A DNA stretch of 64,000 nucleotides from Streptantibioticus rubrisoli (GCF_024436055.1 NZ_JANFNH010000016.1:52559-116558), one strand, 5' to 3'; positions 52,166 through 60,727 are shown, numbered from the stretch's first letter. Notes: generated by a model not told the origin, from the letters alone. A program made the numbers and translations.

Positions 52166-52987
52166 GTGAAGATCTGGGTCGATGGCGAACTGAGGGACGC
52201 GGCCAGCGCCGTGGTCTGCGTGCTTGACCATGGTCTGACCGTGGGCGACGGCGTGTTCGAGACGCTCAAGGCGAGCAACGGCACCGCCTTCGCCCTGGAC
52301 CGGCACCTGGCCCGGCTGGCCCGCTCGGCGCACGGCCTGGGGCTGCCGGAGCCGGACCCGGCGCGGGTGCGCGAGGCGTGCCGCGCGGTGCTCGACGCCA
52401 ACCCGGTGCCTTACGGCGCGTTGCGGATCACCTACACCGGCGGCATCGCCCCGCTCGGCTCCGTGCGCGGCGACGGCGAGCCGACCCTGGTCGTGGCGCT
52501 GGAGGCCACGGTGCGGCGGCCGGAGACCACCGCGATCGTCACCGTCCCCTGGGTGCGCAACGAGCGCGGCGCTCTCGCTGGCCTGAAGACCACCTCGTAC
52601 GGGGAGAACGTGGTAGCACTCGCGCACGCCCGGGAGCGTGGCGCCTCCGAGGCGGTCTTCGGCAACACCCGTGGGCGGCTGTGCGAGGGCACCGGAACCA
52701 ATGTCTTCGTCGTCCTCGGCGGTGAACTGCTCACGCCACCGCTGGACTCCGGATGTCTGGCGGGCATCACCCGCCAGTTGGTGATCGACTGGGTCGGGGC
52801 GCGCGAGGCCGACCTGCCGCTCGATGTGCTCGACGTGGCCGACGAGGTCTTCCTGACCTCCTCGACGCGTGATGTTCAGGCGGTGCACCGGGTGGACGAC
52901 CGTGAACTGCCCGGCGCGCCCGGCCCGGTCACCGCCAAGGCGGCCCGGGTGTTCGCCGAACGGTCGGCGGCGGACGTCAATCCGTGA
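52166..52987 (+). CDS. class IV aminotransferase / aminodeoxychorismate lyase-like
   Basis: A 273-residue fold-type IV PLP enzyme. HGLTVGDGVFETLKA is the PabC/IlvE-type N-terminal signature; the PLP lysine is in LKTTSYGENVVAL, and EAVFGNTRGRLCEGTGTNVF holds the EGT motif. Length and start resemble 4-amino-4-deoxychorismate lyase (folate) more than branched-chain aminotransferase, but D-amino-acid transaminase activity is possible. GTG 52166 after GGAGGG. Confidence 0.85.
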   Translation: MKIWVDGELRDAASAVVCVLDHGLTVGDGVFETLKASNGTAFALDRHLARLARSAHGLGLPEPDPARVREACRAVLDANPVPYGALRITYTGGIAPLGSVRGDGEPTLVVALEATVRRPETTAIVTVPWVRNERGALAGLKTTSYGENVVALAHARERGASEAVFGNTRGRLCEGTGTNVFVVLGGELLTPPLDSGCLAGITRQLVIDWVGAREADLPLDVLDVADEVFLTSSTRDVQAVHRVDDRELPGAPGPVTAKAARVFAERSAADVNP

Positions 52988-53033
52988 AGTGAGCGGGTGG
53001 CGGTGAGACCGCCACGGGAGGGGGAGCGAAGCC

Positions 53034-53864
53034 ATGACGACGACTCTGCGGCCCGCGGAGGCGGAGCGGCGGGACGCGGACGGAGGGCGCTCGCGACGGT
53101 TCACCGTCTGCGTCAACAGCCGCCCGGTCGGCTCGATCGAGATCGCCACCGACCAGCGGTTCGGCCCCGAGAGCGGGCGGATCGTCTCGCTGGGGATCGA
53201 CGAGCGGGACCGCGGACGCGGGCGCGGTACGGTCGCCGCCCTCGCCGCGGAGGAGGTGCTGCGCGGTTGGGGGTGCCGGCAGGTGGAGGTGCGGATTCCA
53301 GCCGACGCGGAGGCCGCGTTGCGGCTAGCCGGTGCGCTGGGCTACACGGAGCGAAGCCGCGCCATGAGCAAGCCCCTGCGGGCGGCTCCGCCGCCCGTAC
53401 TGCCCGAGGGCGTCGAGGCGCGGCCGATGCGGGAGGACGAGTACGAGACCTGGCACGAGCACGACCGGGCGCGCTACGTCGACGACTGGGTGCGGCGGGG
53501 AGTGCCGTACGAGAAGGCGGTGGCCAGGGCCGACGCCGATTACCGGACGCTGCTGCGGGACGGCCCGCACACCGCGGACGCGGTGCTGCGGGTGCTAGCG
53601 CAGGACGGGGAAGCCATCGGCTGGCTGTGGGTGGCGCTGCGGTCGGACGGCTCGGCCTGGGTGTACGTCGTCGAGGTCGCCGCGGCGCGGCGTGGCCGGG
53701 GCCACGGCCGCACGCTGATGCTGCTCGCGGAGCGCGAGTGCTGGGCGGCCGGGGTGCGCACGCTCGGCCTCAATGTGTTCACGGGTAACGCTCCCGCGCA
53801 GCGGCTCTACGCGTCACTGGGGTACCGCCCGACGACGGTGGACTTGGTCAAGCCCCTGCTCTGA
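53034..53864 (+). CDS. tandem-GNAT acetyltransferase
   Basis: A 276-residue protein with two GNAT domains. The first (about 20-120) keeps IVSLGIDERDRGRGRGTVAALAAEEVL; the second (about 125-276) keeps VEVAAARRGRGHGRTLMLLAERECWAAGV and NVFTGNAPAQRLYASLGY. Both acetyl-CoA loops (RGRGxG) look intact. ATG 53034 behind GGAGGGGGAG. Substrate unknown. Confidence 0.87.
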   Translation: MTTTLRPAEAERRDADGGRSRRFTVCVNSRPVGSIEIATDQRFGPESGRIVSLGIDERDRGRGRGTVAALAAEEVLRGWGCRQVEVRIPADAEAALRLAGALGYTERSRAMSKPLRAAPPPVLPEGVEARPMREDEYETWHEHDRARYVDDWVRRGVPYEKAVARADADYRTLLRDGPHTADAVLRVLAQDGEAIGWLWVALRSDGSAWVYVVEVAAARRGRGHGRTLMLLAERECWAAGVRTLGLNVFTGNAPAQRLYASLGYRPTTVDLVKPLL

Positions 53865-53893
53865 GCGCTCCGCTGGGAGTGCGGCGAGGCGCT

Positions 53894-54008
53894 GTCGGTC
53901 GTCTACGGCACCGTCGTGGCTGGTCGCGCCCACGCGGCGGAGCCGCACATGAACACAGCCCCGCGCCCCTTCGGGGCGCTACCGAACCGCGGCGGACTTC
54001 GCCCGACC
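53894..54008. repeat. dispersed Streptomyces-type intergenic repeat, copy 1
   Basis: About 115 bases nearly identical to 60756-60868: GTGGCTGGTCGCGCCCACGC, then GGCGGAGCCGCACATGAAC and GCCCCGCGCCCCTTC. The two copies lie downstream of convergent or terminal genes and contain GGCGGAGCCGC-type hairpins. Similar elements are frequent in Streptomyces genomes as I recall them. Confidence 0.85.
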
Positions 54009-54037
54009 TGCCCGGGCCGTCGGGCTTTCGGCGCGCC

Positions 54038-54556
54038 CTACTCGGTGGGCGAGGCGAGGGCCTGGTCAGCGAGTTGCTGGATGCGCTCGCGCAGTCCGGC
54101 CTGGCTCTTGCCGCCGTCCAGCCGCGCGCCAGCGATCCCGTACGTCGGCGTGCCCGTCACGCCGATCGCCTTGCCCTCGGCGTGGTCCGCGTCGACGGTG
54201 AGGATGTGGCGGCCGTCCACCAGGGCGGTGTCCAGCTCCTCGCCGTCCAGTCCCAACTCCCCGGCGATGCGCACCAGTAGCGGCTCGCCCTCACGGTCGA
54301 GCTCTTCGACCCGCTCCAGTACCGCCGCCACGTACTCCCAGCCGCGCCCCTGGACGAACGCCTCCTCGGCGGCCTGCGCCGCGGCGAAGGCGTGTTTGTG
54401 CTTCTCCAGCGGGAAGTGCCGCAGCTGGATCTCCAGCCGGTCGCCGTACTGGTCGCGTAGCGCCAGCAGGTCCTGCTGCCAGGCGGTGCGGCAGTCGGGG
54501 CACTGCAGATCGCACCAGAAGTCGAGGGTCACACCGCGGGGGTTGGCTTCGTTCAT
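54038..54556 (-). CDS. DsbA-family thiol oxidoreductase-like protein
   Basis: A 172-residue thioredoxin-fold protein with LDFWCDLQCPDCRTAWQQ (a CPDC active site) and the cis-proline loop VTGTPTYGIAG. A helical insertion lies between. No signal peptide, so it is cytoplasmic, like the FrnE-type relatives. ATG 54554-54556. Confidence 0.87.
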   Translation of the reverse strand: MNEANPRGVTLDFWCDLQCPDCRTAWQQDLLALRDQYGDRLEIQLRHFPLEKHKHAFAAAQAAEEAFVQGRGWEYVAAVLERVEELDREGEPLLVRIAGELGLDGEELDTALVDGRHILTVDADHAEGKAIGVTGTPTYGIAGARLDGGKSQAGLRERIQQLADQALASPTE

Positions 54557-54719
54557 ACGGCCAGTCTCTCAGTAGGTCGCGGGGAGGATCACACCCCGAG
54601 ATCTCCCTGAAGCCGGGGTCCGACCATGGCCCGGTGCGCCGCGGCCGGTGCACGATGGAGATGACGCACATCCGGCTGATTGGAGTGGCCATGTCCGGAA
54701 CCGGCATGAGGAGCGGGCG

Positions 54720-55193
54720 ATGCTGACCGCCACCGTGTGCGTCGCCCTGTCCGGCGCGGGACTCGCGGTCGCGTTGCTGACCGCCTGGCGGCGCCGGTTC
54801 CGCCGGGCGACCCGCATCGCCGCACTGGCCCTGCTGCCCATCGGGCTGTACGAGGCGGGGCTGGTCACCCTCGCGGGCAGGGTCGGCACGGCGGTCGGCA
54901 GCTGGGCCACCGGTCTGGTGCTCAAGCCCACGGTGTGGGCGGGCTTCGCGGTACTGGCCCTGGCCGTGGTGCTCTACGTCTCCACCCGCTTCGGTGACGC
55001 GAAACAGGTCACCCGCGCCGAGCGCAAGGCCGCCGGGGCGTCGCGCGGTGGCCCGGCCGTCACCGCCGGTAGCGCGCCGCAGCTGGGCCGGTCGAAGCCC
55101 GTCGCCAAGGCGAGGGCGAAGGGCGCGGCGGACGACGAACTCTCCTCCGAAATGGGGGACATTGAGGAAATCCTCCGGAAACACGGCATCTGA
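54720..55193 (+). CDS. membrane protein, unknown function
   Basis: A 157-residue protein with three hydrophobic segments (LTATVCVALSGAGLAVALLT, ATRIAALALLPIGLYEAGL, VWAGFAVLALAVVLYVS), then a basic, disordered cytoplasmic tail ending in DDELSSEMGDIEEILRKHGI. ATG 54720 follows GAGGAG by seven bases. Not recognised; conserved C-terminal end looks like an interaction motif. Confidence 0.78.
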   Translation: MLTATVCVALSGAGLAVALLTAWRRRFRRATRIAALALLPIGLYEAGLVTLAGRVGTAVGSWATGLVLKPTVWAGFAVLALAVVLYVSTRFGDAKQVTRAERKAAGASRGGPAVTAGSAPQLGRSKPVAKARAKGAADDELSSEMGDIEEILRKHGI

Positions 55194-55206
55194 ACAAGTC
55201 TGTTGG

Positions 55207-55238
55207 GCGCGGCGCGGCGGTGACACGCCGCGCCGCGC
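55207..55238 (+). terminator. terminator after the membrane protein gene
   Basis: A perfect 13-bp GC-only stem (55207-55219 with 55226-55238) with a 6-base loop, 13 bases after the stop. Confidence 0.8.
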
Positions 55239-55421
55239 TCCACAACCACCCCCGCGGGTCAGCGTGTTGGGTTTCCCCTGAGCGGCCGCGTTACGCCATG
55301 ATCGTTACCGGCAGCCGCCAACTCTCCTCTGTCGTAAGCGACTTGAGACTTACCGGGGCGTACTGTTGTGCGAGCTCGCCCCCTGTCGAGTGACTTACGA
55401 CCTGTCGAGGCCGAGTACCAG

Positions 55422-55541
55422 ATGAACGACGACTCCCGTGGGTGCCTGTTCGCGCTCTCCCAGCCGCCGCTCATCGTGTTTCTCGGGGTGATCGGCACGC
55501 TGATCTTCTGCGGCGCCTGTTACGACCTGCTCGGCTTCTGA
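55422..55541 (+). CDS. 39-residue cysteine-containing membrane peptide
   Basis: Reads MNDDSRGCLFALSQPPLI and continues through VFLGVIGTLIFCGACYDLLGF. One membrane span ends in an FCGACYD motif; three cysteines in all. It was found by reading the sequence directly, since it is short. CGAGG lies 11 bases upstream. Inverted GTCGTAAG/CTTACGAC at 55331-55338 and 55394-55401 flank the probable promoter. The good composition and membrane span support translation, but no family is known to me. Confidence 0.5.
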   Translation: MNDDSRGCLFALSQPPLIVFLGVIGTLIFCGACYDLLGF

Positions 55542-55545
55542 CCGC

Positions 55546-56103
55546 TCAGCGCGCCGCCTCCCGCTGCCGGGCGCGGTACGCGGCGACGTGCAGCCGGTTG
55601 CCGCAGGTGCGACTGTCGCAGTAGCGGCGCGAGCGGTTGCGGGACAGGTCGACGAACGCCCGACGGCAGTCCGGCGCCGCGCACCGGCGCAGCCGGTCCC
55701 GTTCGCCCGCGACCACCAGGAACGCCAGCGCCATCCCGCCGTCCGCGGCGAGCTGCTGGGCGAGCGAGGCGCCGGGGGCGAAGTAGTGCACATGCCAGTC
55801 ATAGTCGTCGTGGTCGGTCAGCCGGGGGGTGGTCCCGGCCTCCGCGACCATGGTGTTGATCAGGGCCGCCGCTTTGCGGCTGCCGGTCGCGGTCAGCACC
55901 TCGCTGAACCGGTCCCGTACCGCGTGCACCGCCGGAAGGTCCGACTCCGCGAGCTGTCCCACATCGCTGACCCGGTTGCGCGCCACGAAGTCGCGCAGCG
56001 ACTCCAGACCGTCCAGCCTCTCCCGGCCCTCGCTCTCCGGCGCGGTGTTGAGCAGATCGACGACGCGGTCGAGGGCGCACCGGGTGTCGTGGTTGATCAG
56101 CAC
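55546..56103 (-). CDS. CGNR zinc-finger / ABATE-domain regulator
   Basis: A 185-residue protein. The N-terminal ABATE-like stress-sensing part (about 1-135) is followed by the CGNR zinc finger (about 140-185): CAAPDCRRAFVDLSRNRSRR then YCDSRTCGNRLHVAAYRARQR, with four cysteines and the RRYC...CGNR core. Probably a transcription regulator. GTG 56101-56103 is seven bases after GGGAG. Its stop is four bases from that of the small membrane peptide. Confidence 0.9.
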   Translation of the reverse strand: MLINHDTRCALDRVVDLLNTAPESEGRERLDGLESLRDFVARNRVSDVGQLAESDLPAVHAVRDRFSEVLTATGSRKAAALINTMVAEAGTTPRLTDHDDYDWHVHYFAPGASLAQQLAADGGMALAFLVVAGERDRLRRCAAPDCRRAFVDLSRNRSRRYCDSRTCGNRLHVAAYRARQREAAR

Positions 56104-56251
56104 GGCTTCGCTCCCTGGCCAGTGGGTCGGACAGCGCACCGGCGGGGCGGGCCCGCGGTTGTTGCCGGGTGACTTTACTCAAGCGGACCGCGTACTGTCG
56201 CCACCCACCTCGGCCCGGTGGCCCGGCCCGCAGCGGCGCCGTACACGCAGA

Positions 56252-56285
56252 AGCGCCGCGCCGCGGGGACTGCGGCTACGGCGCT
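56252..56285 (-). terminator. hairpin downstream of ssgB
   Basis: AGCGCCG (56252-56258) pairs with CGGCGCT (56279-56285), with an inner CCGC/GCGG helix. It lies 68 bases after the ssgB stop on the minus strand. Confidence 0.45.
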
Positions 56286-56352
56286 CCGACGCGCGATGTC
56301 AGGCCCGCGTCGTCCCCCCGAGTAGGACGGCCGCGGGCAGCGGGCAGGGGAG

Positions 56353-56766
56353 TCAGCTCTCCGCGAGGATGTGGGACAACTCCGTATCGAGGTCGAAGTG
56401 ACGGTGCTCGGTGCCCGGAGGTACGGCAGCGTCGGTCCGCTTCAGGAACGACTCCAGCGCCCGCGCGGGGGCTTCCAGCAGCGCCTCGCCTTCTGGAGAG
56501 CTCAGGGCGATGCAGACAACGCCCTGGCCATGGCTCCTGGAGGGCCAGACACGGACATCGCCGGTTCCGGTGGGACGGTGCAGCCCCTCCGCGAGCAGGT
56601 CGCGGGCAAACACCCATTCGACCGTCTCTTCGGCACCGGTGTGGAAGGTAGCGTGCACGGCGTAGGGATCGGCCGTGTCGTACCGCAGGCCCGCGGGTAC
56701 GGGCAGTGAGGATTCGCTCGACACAACGAGGCGCAGGTGCAGCTCGCAGCTGACCGTGGTGTTCAT
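56353..56766 (-). CDS. ssgB: sporulation septation protein SsgB
   Basis: A 137-residue SsgA-like protein, MNTTVSCELHLRLVVSSE to LDTELSHILAES. As far as I can recall it is the same as, or almost the same as, S. coelicolor SsgB. SsgB localises with SsgA at future septum sites and recruits FtsZ in aerial hyphae at sporulation; the family occurs only in sporulating mycelial actinomycetes. Residue 128 is threonine. ATG 56764-56766; AAAGG lies 12 bases upstream. The 325 bases between this start and the tRNA-Val gene are non-coding and should hold the developmentally controlled promoter, which I could not assign. Confidence 0.97.
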   Translation of the reverse strand: MNTTVSCELHLRLVVSSESSLPVPAGLRYDTADPYAVHATFHTGAEETVEWVFARDLLAEGLHRPTGTGDVRVWPSRSHGQGVVCIALSSPEGEALLEAPARALESFLKRTDAAVPPGTEHRHFDLDTELSHILAES

Positions 56767-57091
56767 AAGCGCCAAGGCCTTTCGCTCAGTGTGCGCTCGG
56801 GGATTCGCACGTCGGCGAAATCGACATGCCACCTGCGAGGACGTTGTAAACCCCTCTGACTGGTTTGTGAGGTTTCTGGTACTTCGTTCGGACCAGTCCT
56901 GGGCTGCCCCGGTGGGCCGATGCGGTGAGCGGTCGGATCGGTCGACTGTACCGTGGTGATCACGAAGAGTGACGGTAGCGCTTCGCCTCCGGTGGTGTCT
57001 CCAGGCGGGCGCGGGCGCACCGAAGCACGACCGGTGGCACCGAGGTGGTCAGGAGCCCCCGCTGACATGCGGTAATGTTGTCTCCGCGCCG

Positions 57092-57163
57092 GGGCGATTA
57101 GCTCAGTGGGAGAGCGCTTCGTTCACACCGAAGAGGTCACTGGTTCGAACCCAGTATCGCCCA
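57092..57163 (+). tRNA. tRNA-Val(CAC), copy 1
   Basis: 72 bases: acceptor GGGCGAT/ATCGCCC, anticodon loop TTCACAC (CAC), T arm GGTTCGAACC, discriminator A. CCA follows directly at 57164-57166, so the 3' end is encoded. Divergent from ssgB. Confidence 0.96.
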
Positions 57164-57309
57164 CCAACGCGAGGGCGACCTGTGTCCGCGGAAAACGCGG
57201 ACTGGGTCGCCCTGGTCGTTTTTGCTCGGCTCGGCTGCGCCTCGCGAGGCGGGGGCTTCGCCACCCGCACCCCCTTCTCGGCGCGCCGGTTGCCGCCACA
57301 CTGGGTGCC

Positions 57310-57783
57310 ATGGACTGGTGCCGTTACCGCTTCCGCGACGTCTGGCGGCTGGACGCTCCGCCCACGGAGGTCTACGCGGTCCTGGAGCGCGCCGAGGAGT
57401 ACCCCCGGTGGTGGCCGCAGGTGCGCCGGGTCGATCCGATCGACGAACGGAGCGGCACCGCCCGCTTCCGTTCCGTCCTCCCGTACGACCTGGTGATCAC
57501 CGCCCGCGAGGCGCGGCGCGACCCGGCGGCGGGGGTGCTGGAGATCGCGATGACCGGTGACCTTGAGGGCTGGGCGCGGTGGACGCTCAGGGCAGGCGGC
57601 ACCGGGACGCGGGCGCTGTACGAGCAGCAGGTGACCGTCCGCAAGCCCGTGATGCGCTGGCTCGCCGTGCCCGGTCGGCCGTTCTTCCGCGCCAACCACG
57701 CGCTGATGATGCGCGCCGGGCGCCGGGGGCTGTGCGCCCTGCTCGCCGAGCGGTCGGAGCTGGGCCGGGAGAACGGCGTTTGA
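57310..57783 (+). CDS. SRPBCC / polyketide-cyclase-like protein
   Basis: A 157-residue START-like helix-grip protein: MDWCRYRFRDVWRLDAPPTEVYAVLERAEEY as the first strand and helix, PRWWPQVRRVDPID, and a C-terminal long helix (RANHALMMRAGRRGLCALL). Family members bind lipids or act as cyclases; nothing here points to a biosynthetic cluster. ATG 57310 lacks a ribosome site. Sits between two identical tRNA-Val genes. Confidence 0.82.
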   Translation: MDWCRYRFRDVWRLDAPPTEVYAVLERAEEYPRWWPQVRRVDPIDERSGTARFRSVLPYDLVITAREARRDPAAGVLEIAMTGDLEGWARWTLRAGGTGTRALYEQQVTVRKPVMRWLAVPGRPFFRANHALMMRAGRRGLCALLAERSELGRENGV

Positions 57784-57809
57784 ACACAACGTCCCGCGCA
57801 CTGTATTGT
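57780..57809 (+). promoter_or_regulatory. promoter of tRNA-Val copy 2
   Basis: TTGAAC (57780-57785) and TATTGT (57804-57809), 18-base spacer, starting inside the stop region of the SRPBCC gene and 35 bases before the tRNA. Confidence 0.5.
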
Positions 57810-57844
57810 TCTGCACGTGCCGCGGGGAACACCGCGAAACGCCC

Positions 57845-57916
57845 GGGCGATTAGCTCAGTGGGAGAGCGCTTCGTTCACACCGAAGAGGTCACTGGTTCG
57901 AACCCAGTATCGCCCA
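57845..57916 (+). tRNA. tRNA-Val(CAC), copy 2
   Basis: 72 bases, identical to the copy at 57092-57163. The bases after the discriminator are CCC, so CCA is not encoded here, unlike copy 1. Confidence 0.96.
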
Positions 57917-57995
57917 CCCGGATCAGGCCGGTCAGCGTCAAATCGCTGACCGGCTTTGTGCGTTGCGCGCCTCGTGGCCTCGTCCGGGATGGGCG

Positions 57996-58724
57996 TCAGG
58001 CCGCCGCTGGCAGTTCCGGGCGCAGCGGCCACGCCGGGTCGCAGCGTTCCGGAGAACCGTTTCTGGCGAACCATGCCTCCAGGCCGCGAGCCTGTGCCGC
58101 ATGCCACAACGCCTGGCGCACATGCAGCTCGGCCGGTGACATCGTGCCGATGCCGCCCTGCGCGTATCGGCGGCCCATCGCCCGTACCAGGCGCAACGAC
58201 GCCAGCGCGTCGGCCGCCGCGTCGTGCGCGTCGGTGAGCGGGACCCCGTAGTGGGCGCACAGGTCTCCCAGGGTGCGGCGGCCCTTGCGGTAGCGGTCCG
58301 CGTACTTGTCCAGCACCCTCGGGTCGAGCACGCACAGCGCGGTGCGTTCCAGATAGCCGAACAGGCCGAGCCCGCGGTGGCGCCTCAACTCCCGGTCCAG
58401 CAGGGTCAGATCGAACGGGGCGTTCATCACCACCAACGGTGTCCCCGGTTCCGCCTCGTTCGCCAGCGCCCGCGCCATCGACTCCACCGCGGGACCCGGC
58501 GCCGCGCCGTACTCCCGCAGATGCGCGTCGGTCAGACCGTGCACGGCCCGTGCGGCGTCCGGCACCGGCACCCCCGGGTCAACCAGCCAGCGCAGGAAGC
58601 GGGGTTCGGTGTCCGCGCCGTCCTGCACGACGAGGGCGGCGGACACTATGCGGTCGTGCTCCACGTCCACGCCGGTGGTCTCGGTGTCGAACGCGGCGAG
58701 GGGGCCTTCAAACCAACGTGTCAT
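57996..58724 (-). CDS. DnaQ-like 3'-5' exonuclease (DEDDh)
   Basis: A 242-residue exonuclease. Exo I is LAAFDTETTGVD (D13, E15), Exo II NAPFDLTLLDRELRR, Exo III LTDAHDAAADA with the catalytic H and D (DEDDh type). It resembles stand-alone epsilon-like proofreading or RNase T-like proteins; its partner is unknown. ATG 58722-58724 follows GGGGAG. Confidence 0.92.
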   Translation of the reverse strand: MTRWFEGPLAAFDTETTGVDVEHDRIVSAALVVQDGADTEPRFLRWLVDPGVPVPDAARAVHGLTDAHLREYGAAPGPAVESMARALANEAEPGTPLVVMNAPFDLTLLDRELRRHRGLGLFGYLERTALCVLDPRVLDKYADRYRKGRRTLGDLCAHYGVPLTDAHDAAADALASLRLVRAMGRRYAQGGIGTMSPAELHVRQALWHAAQARGLEAWFARNGSPERCDPAWPLRPELPAAA

Positions 58725-58967
58725 GACCGCTCCCCTCTCCGCCCTCTTGACGCGACCGGACAACCCACTGTCCGTTTCCTACCCGTGACGCCATGTCATC
58801 GAACCGTCGAAACATGCACCGATTCGCACCCGTTTGCGGATCATGCCCGCCGGAGAAGACAGAGTTGACGGACCGTTCGAATCCTGGGTGGCCAAACCGC
58901 CCCGGCCGCTGGATGGTTCGTCGCGGGGAAACGATTCGCGCAAGGCCCGGAAGGCACGGCAGCAGCC

Positions 58968-59534
58968 ATGGCGCTCGCTCAGCCCGAACCCGGCGGGCTG
59001 CTCCCCGAGCGGACGGCACCGCTCCGGGGAGGACTCGCCACCACCAGTTGCATGGAGACCCTGCAGGTGGGCTACCTGCATGCGGTGGCCGCGGCGGCCG
59101 GATGCTCGCTCGCCCAGCCCTTTCCCGACAACGGCATCGACTGGCACCTCAGCCACAGCGCGCGCGGTCACGCGGTGGACGACGAGGTCACCATCAAGGT
59201 GCAGCTCAAGTGCACCTACCAGGTGGCGCCGAACCCACCGGGGCCGTTCTTCTCCTTCACGTTGGAGAACGCCCACCTCGCCAAGCTGGCCCGTACACCG
59301 GTGTCGGTGCACAAGATCCTCGTCGTGATGCTGGTGCCGCGCAGTCAGGAGCACTGGCTGCGCGCGGGCCATGACCGCATGGAGCTGAGGCACTGCTGCT
59401 ACTGGACGAACCTCGCCGGTCAGCCGGTGACGGGAAAGTACAAGACCACCGTGCGGATCCCCACCTCCCGGATCTTCGACGACCGGGCGCTGTGCGAGAT
59501 CATGACGCGGGTCGGGGCGGGAGGGAGACCCTGA
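58968..59534 (+). CDS. DUF4365 protein with a nuclease-like core
   Basis: A 188-residue protein of the DUF4365 type. PFPDNGIDWHLSH followed by EVTIKVQLKCTYQ gives a D58...Q79-x-K81 arrangement, like a PD-(D/E)XK nuclease site with Gln in place of the acidic residue. Function unknown. ATG 58968 is weakly supported by a distant GGAAGG. Overlaps the next gene by one base (TGATG). Confidence 0.75.
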   Translation: MALAQPEPGGLLPERTAPLRGGLATTSCMETLQVGYLHAVAAAAGCSLAQPFPDNGIDWHLSHSARGHAVDDEVTIKVQLKCTYQVAPNPPGPFFSFTLENAHLAKLARTPVSVHKILVVMLVPRSQEHWLRAGHDRMELRHCCYWTNLAGQPVTGKYKTTVRIPTSRIFDDRALCEIMTRVGAGGRP

Positions 59535-60727
59535 TGCGACTCACCGGACCAGACCCCCAGCCGTCCGGCCCCGGGCCGCAGGAAGCCGAACTGCCCGACC
59601 CCGAGCGGGTCGACCCGCAGGTGCTCACGGCTCTGCTCGCCCGGCACGGCTGGCAGCGCCGGGGCGGTGAGAGCGGGCGGTACACCCGCTGGACGCCGCC
59701 GGGCAGCGACCCGCGCCGCGGTGTTTCGGGCACCAGCCTGCTGGTGCCCGCGAGTTCGCGGTACGGGGACTACGCCGACCTGGTCGGCGAAGCGCTGAGC
59801 GCGCTGGCCCGGTCCGGCGCGCCCTCCGCCCGCGAGGTGCTGCTCGCCCTGTCGGTGCCGGGGGACGAGATCCGCTGGCGGCGGGATGTGCCGCGGTGCG
59901 CCGGGGCGGTGCCGTGGACCGCGGCGGAGCGGCTGCGGGACGCGGTGCGCGGCATGCTGCTGGCCGCGGCGCGGGCCGCCCAGAGCAGCGCCGGGTACTT
60001 CGGGGAACGGCACGGGCGGTACGCCACCGCCTATCTGGAGCGGGTGCTGATCGGCCCGTCCGCCGGGGGCCACCTGCTGACCGCGTACGCCCCGGCGCCG
60101 GACGGGCGGCGCGTCACCATCACGCTGCTGCGCGCCCTGCAGGCGGCCCGGGACGCGGTGGACTACCAGCGGGCCACCGGGGGCCTTGAGGCGTTCGACG
60201 CGGCGGTGGAACTGGGCGTCTGTCATGAGCTCGTCACGGCGGTGGCCCGACTGGTACGGGACAGTGAGGGCGCGGAGATCACTTTGGCCTGGTCACCGGC
60301 GGCCGGGCTGCCGCTCGGGGTGGCCGCCCAGCCCGAGCCGGTGGAGTTCTCGCCGGGCGACCTGCCCGCGCTGCACCAGGCCGCCGCCCGCTACGCCGCC
60401 GCCGAGCCGCCGGTTCCGGTCACCGTGACCGGGACCGTGGTCCGGCTGCGCAGCGCCCGCCCGGCAGACGGCGGCGCGGTGCGGCTGCGGGTGCTCGGCG
60501 GTGCGGACGTACGCCAGGTGCGCATGCGGTTGGCGGCGGACGACTATCGCGTCGCCGCCCACGCGCATCTGGTGGGGTTGCCGATCCGGGTCAGCGGGGC
60601 GCTGGAGCCGAGCCGCGGCTTCCGGCACTTGTCGGGGGCGAGCGGCGTGACGCTTCTGCGGCTGGACGCGGCCGAACGTGACCGCCTGCTCAAGTCCTTG
60701 CAGGAGGCGGCCGACGCCGTGGACTAG
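59534..60727 (+). CDS. conserved protein, partner of the DUF4365 gene
   Basis: A 397-residue cytoplasmic protein with no family that I recognise. MRLTGPDPQPSGPGPQEAE is followed by VDPQVLTALLARHGWQRRGGESGRYTRWTPPG, a pattern like a small nucleic-acid or ligand-binding module, then an alpha-rich middle (about 90-240) and a beta-rich C-terminus (about 270-380) with PVTVTGTVVRLRSARPAD and YRVAAHAHLVGLPIRVSGAL, which looks like an OB-type or similar barrel. One-base overlap with DUF4365 implies a joint role. Confidence 0.72.
   Translation: MRLTGPDPQPSGPGPQEAELPDPERVDPQVLTALLARHGWQRRGGESGRYTRWTPPGSDPRRGVSGTSLLVPASSRYGDYADLVGEALSALARSGAPSAREVLLALSVPGDEIRWRRDVPRCAGAVPWTAAERLRDAVRGMLLAAARAAQSSAGYFGERHGRYATAYLERVLIGPSAGGHLLTAYAPAPDGRRVTITLLRALQAARDAVDYQRATGGLEAFDAAVELGVCHELVTAVARLVRDSEGAEITLAWSPAAGLPLGVAAQPEPVEFSPGDLPALHQAAARYAAAEPPVPVTVTGTVVRLRSARPADGGAVRLRVLGGADVRQVRMRLAADDYRVAAHAHLVGLPIRVSGALEPSRGFRHLSGASGVTLLRLDAAERDRLLKSLQEAADAVD

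Noticed and set aside
57106..57309. Upstream extension of the SRPBCC reading frame
   Set aside because: It would run through the tRNA-Val gene; the conserved protein begins at ATG 57310.
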